NCBI RefSeq assembly: GCF_030283205.1
Contig: NZ_JASNWF010000020.1
Location: 1-64,000, forward strand
Source of the DNA: Actinomadura opuntiae
Lineage (GTDB): Bacteria > Actinomycetota > Actinomycetes > Streptosporangiales > Streptosporangiaceae
Direction of reading: 5' to 3'
DNA: 64,000 nucleotides
Below, one piece after another: positions 43,608 through 52,275 of the stretch (the stretch's first letter is position 1; each line of letters opens with the position of its first letter). Below the pieces are notes generated by a model that had not been told where the DNA came from, searched no databases, and saw only the letters and a list, made by a program, of their open reading frames with translations. Both the position numbers and the translations under genes were made by a program.

Positions 43608-45056
43608 ATGAGCGCCAACGACGGTGGCAACACCTACCTGGAGAAGGTCGTCGCGCAGCAGGCCGTCCTGGAGGACGACCTGCGGTCGCGGCGCTCGGCC
43701 CCGCCGCCGCCCGGCGCGGCGCCGCCACCGGGGCCGCTGGCCAAGCGGGACCGCGCGCTCGGCGGCGCGTCCGGCGCGTCCGGCGCGCCCGCCGCGCCGG
43801 CCGAGGCGGGCCCGGTCGAGGTGCGGATCAAGGGGTTCTGGCGCTGGAAGAACGTGCTGGTCCCGCCGAACGCGTTCGTCGTGCACACCCGGCGCGGGCG
43901 CGCGGAGCCGCTGCACATCGGGCTCGGGGTGTCGTTCCGGTTCAACCCGTCCACCGACTCGTTCCTGGTGGTGCCGGGCGCGACGCAGACCATCCTGATC
44001 AACGCGTACTGCATCTGCAGCGAGCTGCAGGGCGTGCTCGTCCAGGGCTACGTCCAGTGGATCATCCAGGACTTCGCGACCGCCTACCGCAAGCTCGACT
44101 TCGGTGACGCGCAGGACCCGATGCGGGTGGTGAACCTCCAGCTGCGCGAGCAGGCGGAGGCGGCCATCAAGGACAAGGTGTCCAGCATGGGCGTGCGGGA
44201 CGTGCTGAGCGACAAGCAGCCGATCATCGAGGAGCTGACCGCGCGGCTGCGCGCCGTCGCAGAGGGCGAGGACCACAGCGACCGCGGGCTCGGCCTGCGG
44301 ATCGTCACGGTGCAGATCAAGGAGGCGGTGGTCAGCTCGTCACGGCTGTGGGAGAACCTGCAGAAGCCCTACCGGGCCGAGCAGGGCCGGATCGCGCGGC
44401 TCGCGGAGCTGGAGGCGGAGGAGGCCGTCGCGCAGCGGGAGATGGCGGCGCAGCGGGTGAAGGAGACCCAGCGGCTGGAGCACGAGCGGGAGCTGGCGGA
44501 GCTGCGCTCGCGCAACGAGGCGGAGCGGTTCGACACCGACACCGCCGAGAAGCTGCGCCGCACCCGCCGCGAGCACGACGACGCCCGCGAGGTCGCCGAG
44601 CTGGAGACCGAGACGACCCGGCACGCGCTGCGGATGGAGCGCGAGCGGCACGCCGAGGAGGCCGAGACGGGGCGGCTGCGGATCGAGCGCGACCACGAGC
44701 TGAACCGGCTGCGGGTCGAGGGCGAGCTGGCGCTGCAGGAGACGCGGTCGCGGTCCCAGCACGAGACGGCGCTGCTGGGCCTGGAGCGCGACCGGGTCCG
44801 CGCCGAGCTGGACAACGGGCAGACGCCCGCGGCGATCCAGGCGCGCCTGATCACCCGGCTGCCCGACATCCTGGAGCGGCTGCCGAAGCCGGACGAGCTG
44901 CGCACCGTCACCGTCAACGGCGCCGACCAGACCAGCGTCGCGGGCCTGCTGACCCAGCTCACCGCGGTGATCGGCGCGCTGCGCGCCGCGGCCGCCGAGT
45001 CCCCGGCCGTCACGGGCGGGGCGGCTCCGGAGGGAACCGGACGGGCAGCGCGGTGA
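43608..45056 (+). CDS. cytosolic SPFH/band-7-like coiled-coil protein
   Basis: 482 aa from ATG 43608, after GGAGAGG. A Pro/Ala N-terminus precedes an SPFH-type beta domain (about 75-235, VRIKGFWRWKNVLVPPN, FVVHTRRGRAEPLHIGLGVS, LRIVTVQIKEAVVSSS). A long charged coiled coil runs from about 240 to 400 (EEAVAQREMAAQRVKETQ), and the tail has ITRLPDILERLPKPDEL. No membrane anchor is visible, unlike flotillin or stomatin, so membrane contact would need a partner. It may scaffold membrane microdomains. Its 3' end overlaps the convergent P450 gene. Confidence 0.82.
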   Translation: MSANDGGNTYLEKVVAQQAVLEDDLRSRRSAPPPPGAAPPPGPLAKRDRALGGASGASGAPAAPAEAGPVEVRIKGFWRWKNVLVPPNAFVVHTRRGRAEPLHIGLGVSFRFNPSTDSFLVVPGATQTILINAYCICSELQGVLVQGYVQWIIQDFATAYRKLDFGDAQDPMRVVNLQLREQAEAAIKDKVSSMGVRDVLSDKQPIIEELTARLRAVAEGEDHSDRGLGLRIVTVQIKEAVVSSSRLWENLQKPYRAEQGRIARLAELEAEEAVAQREMAAQRVKETQRLEHERELAELRSRNEAERFDTDTAEKLRRTRREHDDAREVAELETETTRHALRMERERHAEEAETGRLRIERDHELNRLRVEGELALQETRSRSQHETALLGLERDRVRAELDNGQTPAAIQARLITRLPDILERLPKPDELRTVTVNGADQTSVAGLLTQLTAVIGALRAAAAESPAVTGGAAPEGTGRAAR

Positions 45057-46227
45057 GCGCCCGGTGGAAGGGGCCGGGACGCCATTCCAGCTCGTCCACC
45101 GGGACGGCCAGCTCCATGTCGGGCAGCCGGTCCAGCAGCGTCTCGATCGCGGCGGACGCGATCAGCCGCGCGTGCCCCTTGGCCGGGCAGGTGTGCGGCC
45201 CGGCGGCGAACGCCAGGTGCGCGCGGTTGCCGGTGCGCTGGTGCGGCGACCGCGACGGGTCGGTGTTCGCGGCGGCGTAGGAGATGACGACCGGCTGGTC
45301 GGCGGGCAGCAGGTGGCCGTGGAAGTCGACGTCCTGGCGCGGGAACGTCGCGCCGAAGTTGGCCATCGGCGGGTCGGTCCACAGGATCTCGTCGAGGGCG
45401 TCCTCGACCGGGAGGCTGCCGCCCGACAGGTCGCCGGCGAACCGGTCGTCCGACAGCAGCAGCCGCAGGCCGTTGGCGATGAGGTTCTGCTCCGGCTCGG
45501 TGCCGGCGCCGAGCAGCAGCGCGAGCTGCTCGGCCATCTCGTCGTCGTCCAGCTCCGCCGGATGCCCGATCATCCACGACGTCACGTCGGCCCCCGGATG
45601 GGCGCGCTTGTGCGCCACCAGGTCGCGGGTCGCCCGGTTCAGCACCGCGTTGGCCTCCTCGGCGGACGTGCCGTCGAAGATGCCGCTCATCCCCTGGACG
45701 AGCCGGTCGCCGATCTCGGGCGGGCAGCCGAACAGCTCGTTGAACACCAGCAGCGGCAGGACCCGCGCGTACTGGCCGATCAGGTCGGCCTCGCCGTCGG
45801 CGGCGAAGGCGTCGACGAGGCGGTCAGCGCCCGTCTCGACGTGGCCGCGCAGCGCGCCGGTGTCGACCCGGTCCAGGCTGTCGGTGATCACCGAGCGGAG
45901 GCGGGCGTGCACGGCGCCGTTGGCCGACAGCGTGTTCGGCCGGTACATCAGCATCGGCAGCACCGGGCAGTCGGCGGGGACGCCCTGCTGCCAGCGGCTG
46001 CCGTCGCGCGGGAACCGGCCGGGGTCGCGCATGACCTCCAGCGCGGCGTCGTAGCCGATGACGAGCGTCGCCGGGATGCCGGGCGCCAGCTCGACGGGCG
46101 CGACGCCGCCGTGCGCGCGCAGCGCGGCGTACACCCGGCCGGGGTCGGCGGCGAACTCCGGTCCGTAGAGCCGGCCGGGCTCGTGCGCGGCGTCCTCCCG
46201 CGCGGGACGGGTCTGGTCGATGGTCAC
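45010..46227 (-). CDS. conservon-linked cytochrome P450 lacking ExxR (CYP157-like)
   Basis: 405 aa from GTG 46227 (GTGA overlap with the GTPase stop). The heme loop is FAAGPHTCPAKG with ligand Cys347. The I-helix reads LLLGAGTEPEQNL. At the K-helix the near-universal ExxR is replaced by E280-I-L-W283. The same kind of substitution is reported for the CYP157 family, whose genes follow conservons in Streptomyces. Activity and substrate are unknown. Confidence 0.92.
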   Translation of the reverse strand: MTIDQTRPAREDAAHEPGRLYGPEFAADPGRVYAALRAHGGVAPVELAPGIPATLVIGYDAALEVMRDPGRFPRDGSRWQQGVPADCPVLPMLMYRPNTLSANGAVHARLRSVITDSLDRVDTGALRGHVETGADRLVDAFAADGEADLIGQYARVLPLLVFNELFGCPPEIGDRLVQGMSGIFDGTSAEEANAVLNRATRDLVAHKRAHPGADVTSWMIGHPAELDDDEMAEQLALLLGAGTEPEQNLIANGLRLLLSDDRFAGDLSGGSLPVEDALDEILWTDPPMANFGATFPRQDVDFHGHLLPADQPVVISYAAANTDPSRSPHQRTGNRAHLAFAAGPHTCPAKGHARLIASAAIETLLDRLPDMELAVPVDELEWRPGPFHRALTALPVRFPPEPPRP

Positions 46228-46883
46228 GGGGTCTCCTGGCCGGTCGCGAGCAGGTGGTCCACGAGCGCGATCAGCGCGTGCGTCGACGACGCCCGGTCGC
46301 GCGCGTCGCAGCTGACCAGCGGCGTCGACGGCGCGAGGTCGAGCGCCTCGCGCACCTCGGCGTCGGGGAACTCCGGCGACCCCTCGAACCGGTTCACCGC
46401 CACCGCGTACGGCAGGCCCTGCCGCTCCACGATGTCCATGACGGCGAACGACTCGGCCAGCCGCGCGGTGTCCACCAGGATCAGCGCGCCGAGCGCGCCG
46501 CGCGCCAGGTCGTTCCACAGCCGGGTGAAGCGCTGCTGGCCGGGGGCGCCGAACAGGTACAGCACGAGGGAGTCGCTCAGCGTCAGCCGGCCGAAGTCCA
46601 TCGCGACGGTGGTGGTCGTCTTGTCGCGGATGCCGGCCAGGTCGTCGACGGCGGCGCCGGCCTGCGTCATCCGCTCCTCGGTGCGCAGCGGCCGGATCTC
46701 CGACAGCGTCCCGACGTAGGTCGTCTTGCCGACCGCGAAGTGCCCCACGATGAGGATCTTCACCGCGGTCCGGACCGTCTCCCGCAGGTACGGCCCGCCG
46801 CCCACTGCTCCGGCGCTGCTTCCCGAGGGGGGACGACCCCCCACACCCCCCGGGCCGGCTTCAGAGACTGGCGCGGAGTCCAT
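46224..46883 (-). CDS. cvnD: conservon small GTPase (CvnD-like)
   Basis: 219 aa. A Gly/Pro-rich N-terminal 35 residues precede a Ras-like core: GHFAVGKTT (47-55), FGAPGQQRF (switch II), LVDTARL and VNRFEG at the base-recognition position (NKxD replaced by NRFE). Members of this MglA-related group pair with roadblock proteins. It is the fourth gene of the conservon; the upstream DUF742 gene overlaps its start by 23 bases. Confidence 0.93.
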   Translation of the reverse strand: MDSAPVSEAGPGGVGGRPPSGSSAGAVGGGPYLRETVRTAVKILIVGHFAVGKTTYVGTLSEIRPLRTEERMTQAGAAVDDLAGIRDKTTTTVAMDFGRLTLSDSLVLYLFGAPGQQRFTRLWNDLARGALGALILVDTARLAESFAVMDIVERQGLPYAVAVNRFEGSPEFPDAEVREALDLAPSTPLVSCDARDRASSTHALIALVDHLLATGQETP

Positions 46884-47217
46884 CGAGCACCTCCTGCAGG
46901 AGCCGGGTCCGGGACGTCTGGGCGGCCGGGGCCGGCGCCCGCGTGCTGAGGTGCCCGGCGTCCACCAGGTCCGACAGCAGCACCTTCGTCACCCCGACGG
47001 GCAGCGACAGGTGGCCGGCGATCTCCACGACCGACAGCGCGCCGCCGCGGCACAGCTCCAGGATCCGCACCTTCTCCGGGGACAGGCCGCCGCGCGGCAG
47101 GTCGTCGCCGATCGAGAACACCAGGGTGACCAGGTCGAAGACGTTGCGGGACGGGTGGGCCCGGCCGCCGGTGACCACGTGCGGGCGGACCAGCGCCCGC
47201 TGGTTGCGGCGGCTCAT
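46861..47217 (-). CDS. cvnC: conservon DUF742 protein (CvnC-like)
   Basis: 118 aa starting in an ATGA overlap with cvnB. The DUF742 signature is RPHVVTGGRAHPSRN, LSPEKVRILELC and SVVEIAGHLSLPVGVTKVLLSDLVDAG, the last a winged-helix-like stretch. The role in the conservon complex is not firmly known. It may link the kinase-like component to the GTPase. Confidence 0.93.
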   Translation of the reverse strand: MSRRNQRALVRPHVVTGGRAHPSRNVFDLVTLVFSIGDDLPRGGLSPEKVRILELCRGGALSVVEIAGHLSLPVGVTKVLLSDLVDAGHLSTRAPAPAAQTSRTRLLQEVLDGLRASL

Positions 47218-47648
47218 GCGGGGCTGCCCGCGCCCGGCCGCGGCGGGCTGCTCAGCTCCTTGCCGAGCCGCTGCACCAGCTCCTGGAGCCGGAACGACAC
47301 CGTCTCCATGTCCACGCGCTGCGTCGCCGACACCGCCAGGTACGCGCCCGGCCCCGCCGCGACGAGGAACACGTACCCGTCGTCGAACTCGCTGACGGTC
47401 TGCCGCCACGTCGTGCCGGCGTCGCCGCAGAACTCGGCGGTGCTGCGGGCCAGCGACTGCAGCCCCGACATGCCCGCCGCCTGGCGTTCGGCGTCGTCGC
47501 GGCCGATCCGCTCCGAATGGGCCATCAGCAGCCCGTCGGCCGACAGCAGGATCGCGTACCGCGTCTCGGGCATCCGCAGGGCGTCGTCGAGCATCCACCC
47601 GAGCCGGTTCGTGCCGTCGTCCATCGCGCCGTTCCACCCCTCGTTCAT
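47214..47648 (-). CDS. cvnB: conservon roadblock/LC7 protein (CvnB-like)
   Basis: 144 aa, ATG 47648 overlapping the cvnA stop. The roadblock/LC7 fold is seen in LGWMLDDALRMPETRYAILL, SADGLLMAHSERIGRDDAER and LVAAGPGAYLAVSAT. Such proteins act as GTPase-activating or docking partners for MglA-like GTPases such as the CvnD protein two genes on. Confidence 0.94.
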   Translation of the reverse strand: MNEGWNGAMDDGTNRLGWMLDDALRMPETRYAILLSADGLLMAHSERIGRDDAERQAAGMSGLQSLARSTAEFCGDAGTTWRQTVSEFDDGYVFLVAAGPGAYLAVSATQRVDMETVSFRLQELVQRLGKELSSPPRPGAGSPA

Positions 47649-48982
47649 GGCCGCAGATCCTTTCCTTCCACGCCCGGCGGCGGCGCCGGAGTGCCGCCGG
47701 GCGGCGTGCCCGCGCGGCCGGACCGGGTGCCGCGCTGCCAGGCGCCGAGCCCGGCCGCGGTCTCGCGCGGCGGCCGCACCGGGTCCCGCCAGGCGGCCGG
47801 CTCGTCCGCGGGGTCCGCGCCGGTGTCCGGGCCGTCCGGTTCGGGGGCGCGGTCGGCGACCGCGACGCGGCTGCGCCGGGGCAGCCCGTTCTCGGTGGAC
47901 GGCGCGCCCGCCGCCACCGCGGCCGGCCGGCCGGGCCGGTCCGCGCCGGACGCGGCGGGCCGCGTCCGCGGGTCCTCGGGCAGGTCGGTGAGCAGCGCGT
48001 TCGGCACGAACACGATGGCGCGCACGCCGCCGTAGGGGGAGCGGGAGTCGACCGACACCGTGAACCCGTACCGGGCGGCGAGCACGCCGGCGACCGCGAA
48101 CCCGACCCGCGGCGGGTCGCCGAGCCGGTGCACGTCCACCGACGCCTCGCCGGACAGCAGCTCGGCGGCGCGCTGGAGCTCCTCGGCGTCCATCGCGACG
48201 CCCGCGTCGTCGATGGTGATGGCGACGCCGTTGTGCGTGGTGCGGAAGTTGACCTCGACGGCGGTGTCGGGCCGGGAGTGCCGCGCGGCGTTGTCCAGCA
48301 GCTCGGCGAGGGTGAGCACGACCGGCTCGACGGCGCGGGCGGTGACCGCCACGTTCACCGGGCCCTCGAGGTTGACCCGCAGGTAGTCGCGGATGCGGGA
48401 GGTCGCGCCGCGCACCACGTCGGTCATCGAGGACGCCGAGCGCTGCTGGCCCGGCCAGGACCCGCACAGCACGGCGGTGGCCTGCGCGCGCCGGCCGAGC
48501 TGGGCGTTCATGTGGTCGATGCGCAGCAGGCCGTCCAGGACGTCGGGGTCGTCGTGCCGCTCCTGCATCGTGGAGATGGCGAGCTGCTGCTCGTTGGCCA
48601 GGCTCTGCACGGCGCGCATCATCGCCCGCAGCGTCGACTTGGCGGACTGGTCGGCCCGCGCCCGGACGCGTTCGGCGGACCCGGCGAACAGGTCCATCAC
48701 GGTCTGCAGGGACTGCCCGTAGGCGGGCGCCTTGCGGGCCAGGTCGTGCAGCGGGCCGGCGACGCGCATGCCCGGGTTGTGGAGCGAGTCCATCAGCTCG
48801 GGCAGCCGGACGCCGGCCAGGTGCCGCAGCTCCTTGTCGCGCAGCTCGACGCCGGCCGCGAGGACGGCGTTCTGGTCGCGGAGCTCGGCGGTCAGCCTCC
48901 GCTGGCGTACCAGCAGGACCGCGGCGGCGAGGCCGGCGCAGGCCACGACGGCGAGCGCCGTCGCCAACAGGGTTTGCTCCAT
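47645..48982 (-). CDS. cvnA: conservon sensor histidine kinase-like protein (CvnA-like)
   Basis: 445 aa from ATG 48982 after GAGG. One membrane helix (about 3-24) and a coiled region precede a helical domain (MRAVQSLANEQQLAISTMQE) without an obvious phospho-His box. A GHKL ATPase fold follows (LAELLDNAARHSRPDT, ITIDDAGVAM, VGFAVAGVLAARYG). The C-terminal 110 residues are Pro/Ala-rich. It is the first gene of the conservon and likely senses a membrane signal. Whether it phosphorylates anything is uncertain. Confidence 0.92.
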   Translation of the reverse strand: MEQTLLATALAVVACAGLAAAVLLVRQRRLTAELRDQNAVLAAGVELRDKELRHLAGVRLPELMDSLHNPGMRVAGPLHDLARKAPAYGQSLQTVMDLFAGSAERVRARADQSAKSTLRAMMRAVQSLANEQQLAISTMQERHDDPDVLDGLLRIDHMNAQLGRRAQATAVLCGSWPGQQRSASSMTDVVRGATSRIRDYLRVNLEGPVNVAVTARAVEPVVLTLAELLDNAARHSRPDTAVEVNFRTTHNGVAITIDDAGVAMDAEELQRAAELLSGEASVDVHRLGDPPRVGFAVAGVLAARYGFTVSVDSRSPYGGVRAIVFVPNALLTDLPEDPRTRPAASGADRPGRPAAVAAGAPSTENGLPRRSRVAVADRAPEPDGPDTGADPADEPAAWRDPVRPPRETAAGLGAWQRGTRSGRAGTPPGGTPAPPPGVEGKDLRP

Positions 48983-49345
48983 CGGATCCTCGTGCACAAG
49001 GTTCGGGCGAGGCGGGCCGGCCGGGGGCCGCCTCGTGGCCGGTGGGGTGGGTGTCGGACGGCGTCGGCCGCAGGTGGTACGCCGCGGTTTGGTGACCGTA
49101 GGCCGGGGCGGCGCGGGGGCGCTTGTGCTCGCGCGCAGAGAACTTGCCGCCGGGCGCATGCCACGGTCACCGGCAGTCCGATACGCGTTACTTTCCGGCG
49201 TGTTCTCCTGATTTGGCGCCGCTGCTCGTACTACTCTCACCTGCGGCGGGATGCGTGATCACCTGTGCGCACGGTGCCCGGTTCCGGACGCCGGCACGGG
49301 CGCCGCCCGCCCCTGATGCAGGGACGGCACGGCGGAGGGGCCAGC
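48983..49345. other. divergent intergenic region, conservon and AraC gene
   Basis: 363 bp without a supported gene. It must hold the conservon promoter on the minus strand and the araC promoter on the plus strand. I see no clear palindrome or riboswitch. GCGGAGGGGCC (49332-49342) is the ribosome site of the AraC-family gene. Confidence 0.6.
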
Positions 49346-50194
49346 GTGGACGACGGCGCCTACCAGCTCGCCCTGCGCCGCTCGGACCAGCTCGGCTGCG
49401 TCCGCACCGCCGGCCAGGTCCGCCGCGAGCGCGCCGACGGCTACCGCTTCCTGCTGCCGCTCGACGGCGAGCTGACCCTGGCGCAGGACGGCCGGGAGGC
49501 GCGGCTGCGCCCCGGCACCGGCGGCCTGGTCACGCTGGCCGCGCCGTTCCGGGTCGGCGTCGTCCCGAGGCCCGCCGCCCTCCGGGGCGTCCGCCCGAGC
49601 GGCGCGGGCGGGCCCGCGCGGGCGTTCGTCATGACGATCCCGGCGCGCGAGATGGACCGCCGGCTGCGCCGCCCGTCGCCCGTCGCCACCGGCCTCGACC
49701 TGTCCGCGGGCCTCGGCCGGGTCGTCGCCGACATGGTGCGCGCCGTAGGCGAGGAACGCCGCGCGCTCAGCGCGCCCCAGTTCGATGCGGCCTGCGACCG
49801 GATCACCGAGCTGCTGTGCGTGATCGTCGCCGGCCGGCAGCGGCCCCCCGCCGCGCCCGGCCACCTCGCCGAGGTCGAGGCGGTGGTGCGCCGCTACGTC
49901 CGCGAGCACGCCACCGACCCCGGGCTGACCGGCGCGGCGATGGCGCAGGACCTCGGCTGGTCGCTGCGCCAGGTGCAGCTCGCCCTGCAGCACGCCGGGA
50001 CGACGCCGCGCGAGCTGATCCGCGAGGAGCGGCTCCGGCTCGTCCGCGACCGGCTGCGCAACCCGCAGGACCGCGACGTCACCATCACCGACCTCGCGCA
50101 CGCCACCGGGTTCTCCTCGGCGAGCGCGCTCAGTACCGCGTTCCGGCGCCGGTACGGGGTGAGCCCCCGCGAGCTGCGGCACGCCGCGCACTGA
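49346..50194 (+). CDS. AraC-family transcriptional regulator
   Basis: 282 aa from GTG 49346 with GGAGGGG just upstream. The N-terminus (about 1-140) is an AraC-binding-like cupin region (YRFLLPLDGELTLAQDGREA). The C-terminal 100 residues carry two HTHs: GAAMAQDLGWSLRQVQLALQ and ITDLAHATGFSSASALSTAF, then RRRYGVSPRELR. This domain order resembles the AraC-binding-like/NitR group. No obvious target is adjacent apart from the divergent conservon. Confidence 0.92.
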   Translation: MDDGAYQLALRRSDQLGCVRTAGQVRRERADGYRFLLPLDGELTLAQDGREARLRPGTGGLVTLAAPFRVGVVPRPAALRGVRPSGAGGPARAFVMTIPAREMDRRLRRPSPVATGLDLSAGLGRVVADMVRAVGEERRALSAPQFDAACDRITELLCVIVAGRQRPPAAPGHLAEVEAVVRRYVREHATDPGLTGAAMAQDLGWSLRQVQLALQHAGTTPRELIREERLRLVRDRLRNPQDRDVTITDLAHATGFSSASALSTAFRRRYGVSPRELRHAAH

Positions 50195-50313
50195 GCCCCG
50201 CGAGCCGGGCGCGCCCGCATTGGCACGCATTTCCATTCACCGGCGCTCCGCCCCGGGGTTACCATTCGGCTGACTTCGTCGGACGGGGCAGACGCGGGTA
50301 GGAGCGTGCGCTC

Positions 50314-51288
50314 GTGGATCTCGGCCCCCACCACCTCCGGATGATCGAGGCCATCGCGGCGACCGGCAGCATCAGCAAGGCCGCCGCGCGGCTCGGGCTC
50401 ACCCAGCCGGCCGTCAGCACGATGCTGCGCCGCCTGGAGGGGCACCTCGGCGTGCAGCTGTTCGTCCGCTCCCCGGAGGGGGTGCTGCCGACGCCGGTCG
50501 GCGCGGAGGTCGCGACGCGGGCGCGCGCGGCGCTGGCCTGCATCGACGACCTGAACGCGGCGCTGGCGCACCGCCGCGGCCCGGCGTCGGCGCCGTCGCT
50601 GCGGGTCGGGGTGCAGGCGTGCCCGGCGCTGACCCGGCTGAGCGACCACCTCGGCGAGCTGTCGGCGTCCGCGCGGCTGCACCTGCGCGTCGACCAGGGC
50701 GGCGGCCGGATCCCCGCGCTGCTGGCGTCCGGCGCGCTCGACATCGGCCTGTTCCAGGAGCCGGTCGGGCACGGCCGGCCCGCCGGGGACGGGCTGCGCC
50801 GGCTGGTCCTGGTCGAGCGGGAGCCGGCGCTGGTCGGGATGTCGGCGGCGAGCCCGCTGGCCGCCGGCCGGACCGTCGCGCTGGCCGACCTCGCCGACCA
50901 GGACTGGCTCGACGACCCGCTGGACGACGGCCCGTGGCCGGCGTACTTCCGCGCCGCCTGCGCCGGCGCCGGGTTCCAGCCGCGGGTGCGGTACTGGGCG
51001 ACCGACTGGCAGATCTCCTCGTCGCTGATCCGGTCGGGCCGGGCGATCGGCATCTACCAGCCGACCGCCGGGCCCCGCGAGGGCGTCGCGTTCCGGCGGA
51101 TCACCGGCGACCCGCTCGCCCAGCGGGTCGTGCTCGTGTGGCGGCCGGAGGCCGAGGAGGCCGCCGCGCGGCTGCGCGGCGTCTTCAACGACGTGTACGT
51201 GGAGCTCGTCCGAGCGCAGCGTGTCTACGGCGAATGGTGGGACGAGCACCCCGAAGCCCACCCCGCCCTCCCCGCCTCCTTTCGTTGA
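50314..51288 (+). CDS. LysR-family transcriptional regulator
   Basis: 324 aa from GTG 50314 after TAGGAG. HTH: LRMIEAIAATGSISKAAARL, GLTQPAVSTMLRRLEGHLG. The effector domain is present (SLRVGVQACPALTRL, LLASGALDIGLFQE, SLIRSGRAIGIYQP). Length is normal. The regulon is unknown; it points toward the protease operon but that operon is convergent. Confidence 0.92.
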   Translation: MDLGPHHLRMIEAIAATGSISKAAARLGLTQPAVSTMLRRLEGHLGVQLFVRSPEGVLPTPVGAEVATRARAALACIDDLNAALAHRRGPASAPSLRVGVQACPALTRLSDHLGELSASARLHLRVDQGGGRIPALLASGALDIGLFQEPVGHGRPAGDGLRRLVLVEREPALVGMSAASPLAAGRTVALADLADQDWLDDPLDDGPWPAYFRAACAGAGFQPRVRYWATDWQISSSLIRSGRAIGIYQPTAGPREGVAFRRITGDPLAQRVVLVWRPEAEEAAARLRGVFNDVYVELVRAQRVYGEWWDEHPEAHPALPASFR

Positions 51289-51341
51289 CTTGCGGCGAGT
51301 CGTCGTTATGACGGGCCGGATGACGACGACTCGCCGCAAGT
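51288..51341. terminator. 19-bp perfect hairpin between convergent genes
   Basis: ACTTGCGGCGAGTCGTCGT (51288-51306) and its exact reverse complement (51323-51341) enclose a 16-base loop right after the LysR stop codon. The long perfect stem and convergent setting suggest a bidirectional, U-tract-less terminator. The large loop is unusual. Confidence 0.7.
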
Positions 51342-51446
51342 GAACGAACGTTCATGGGGCGGCCCGCGGGCCGGCGGGCGGCGGGCCCGCGGGACGCCCC
51401 CGAAGCGCGGGTTCCAGGAGGGGGAGCGGGAACCCGCGTGCGGCGG

Positions 51447-52274
51447 CTACCTCGGGAAGCGCCTGCGGCGGACCGCGACGGTGCCGGCCGCCGCGGCCAG
51501 CACGCCGCCGGCGCCGAGCGCCGACAGGAGCGGCGCCGCGCTCCCGCCGTCGCCGTTCCCGACGCCCGTGCGGGGCGTGTAGCCGCCGAGCCTCCCCGAC
51601 CGCTGGTAGGGCGAGCCGGGGAGCTTGTCGGCGTACCGGGTGCGGACCAGCGTCCGGTACGCCGCCACCGGCACGCCGCGTCGTCCGACCGACGTCGTGG
51701 CGGTGGGGTTCAGGCCGGTGACCCGGCCGTCCTCGAGCCGGTACCAGCCGTTGATCTGCGGCTCGGTGAACACCGTGCCGCCACCGGCCTGCGCCGGGTA
51801 GGCGGCCTCGTCGGTGCCGGAGATCACGTTCATGATCGTCCAGCCCGTGCCCTGCCGGGTCAGCCACATCGTGGCGTGCTGCCCGGTGGCGGAGTGCGCG
51901 CCGACCGCGAGGTAGGCGAACGTCGCGACGGGCGCGTCCTGCCGGCCCTTCACGAAGGCGGGGTTCAGCGTGTAGACGGGCCGGACCGCGCTGTCGAGCG
52001 CCGGCGCCTTGGCCGCCTTGGCGGCCTTGCTGACGCTCTGGCTCGTCAGCTTGCCGCTCTGGTGCTGGTCGAGGTGGACGAAGAAGGTCGCCAGCCGTTC
52101 CTTGGCGGCGGGCGCGGCCGCGACCTTGGCGGCCGCGGCGGTGTCGGCGGGGGACGGGGTGTAGACCGGGGACGGGCCGGGGCCCGCGGCCAGCGCCGTT
52201 CCGGCGCCCGCGAGCATCGTCACGCCGATGCCGGCCGTCACCGCGCTTGCGGCGAGCTTCGCTGAGGTGCGCAT
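51447..52274 (-). CDS. surface protein with sortase-like C-terminal anchor
   Basis: 275 aa. A signal peptide ends near TALAAG. A helical Ala/Lys region (KERLATFFVHLDQHQSGKL) and a beta domain (AVGAHSATGQHATMWLTRQ) follow. The C-terminus has YTPRTG, a Ser/Gly stretch, a hydrophobic segment (LLSALGAGGVLAAAAGTVAV) and RRRR. TPRTG resembles an LPxTG sortase site with Thr for Leu, so wall attachment is inferred. The start lies one base after the upstream protease stop, so the two are co-expressed. Confidence 0.75.
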   Translation of the reverse strand: MRTSAKLAASAVTAGIGVTMLAGAGTALAAGPGPSPVYTPSPADTAAAAKVAAAPAAKERLATFFVHLDQHQSGKLTSQSVSKAAKAAKAPALDSAVRPVYTLNPAFVKGRQDAPVATFAYLAVGAHSATGQHATMWLTRQGTGWTIMNVISGTDEAAYPAQAGGGTVFTEPQINGWYRLEDGRVTGLNPTATTSVGRRGVPVAAYRTLVRTRYADKLPGSPYQRSGRLGGYTPRTGVGNGDGGSAAPLLSALGAGGVLAAAAGTVAVRRRRFPR

Positions 52275-52275
52275 G

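Noticed and set aside
45064..46719. A 551-codon open frame antisense to the P450 and GTPase genes
   Set aside because: Its translation has no recognisable domain, and both opposite-strand genes have clear family motifs and coupled starts.
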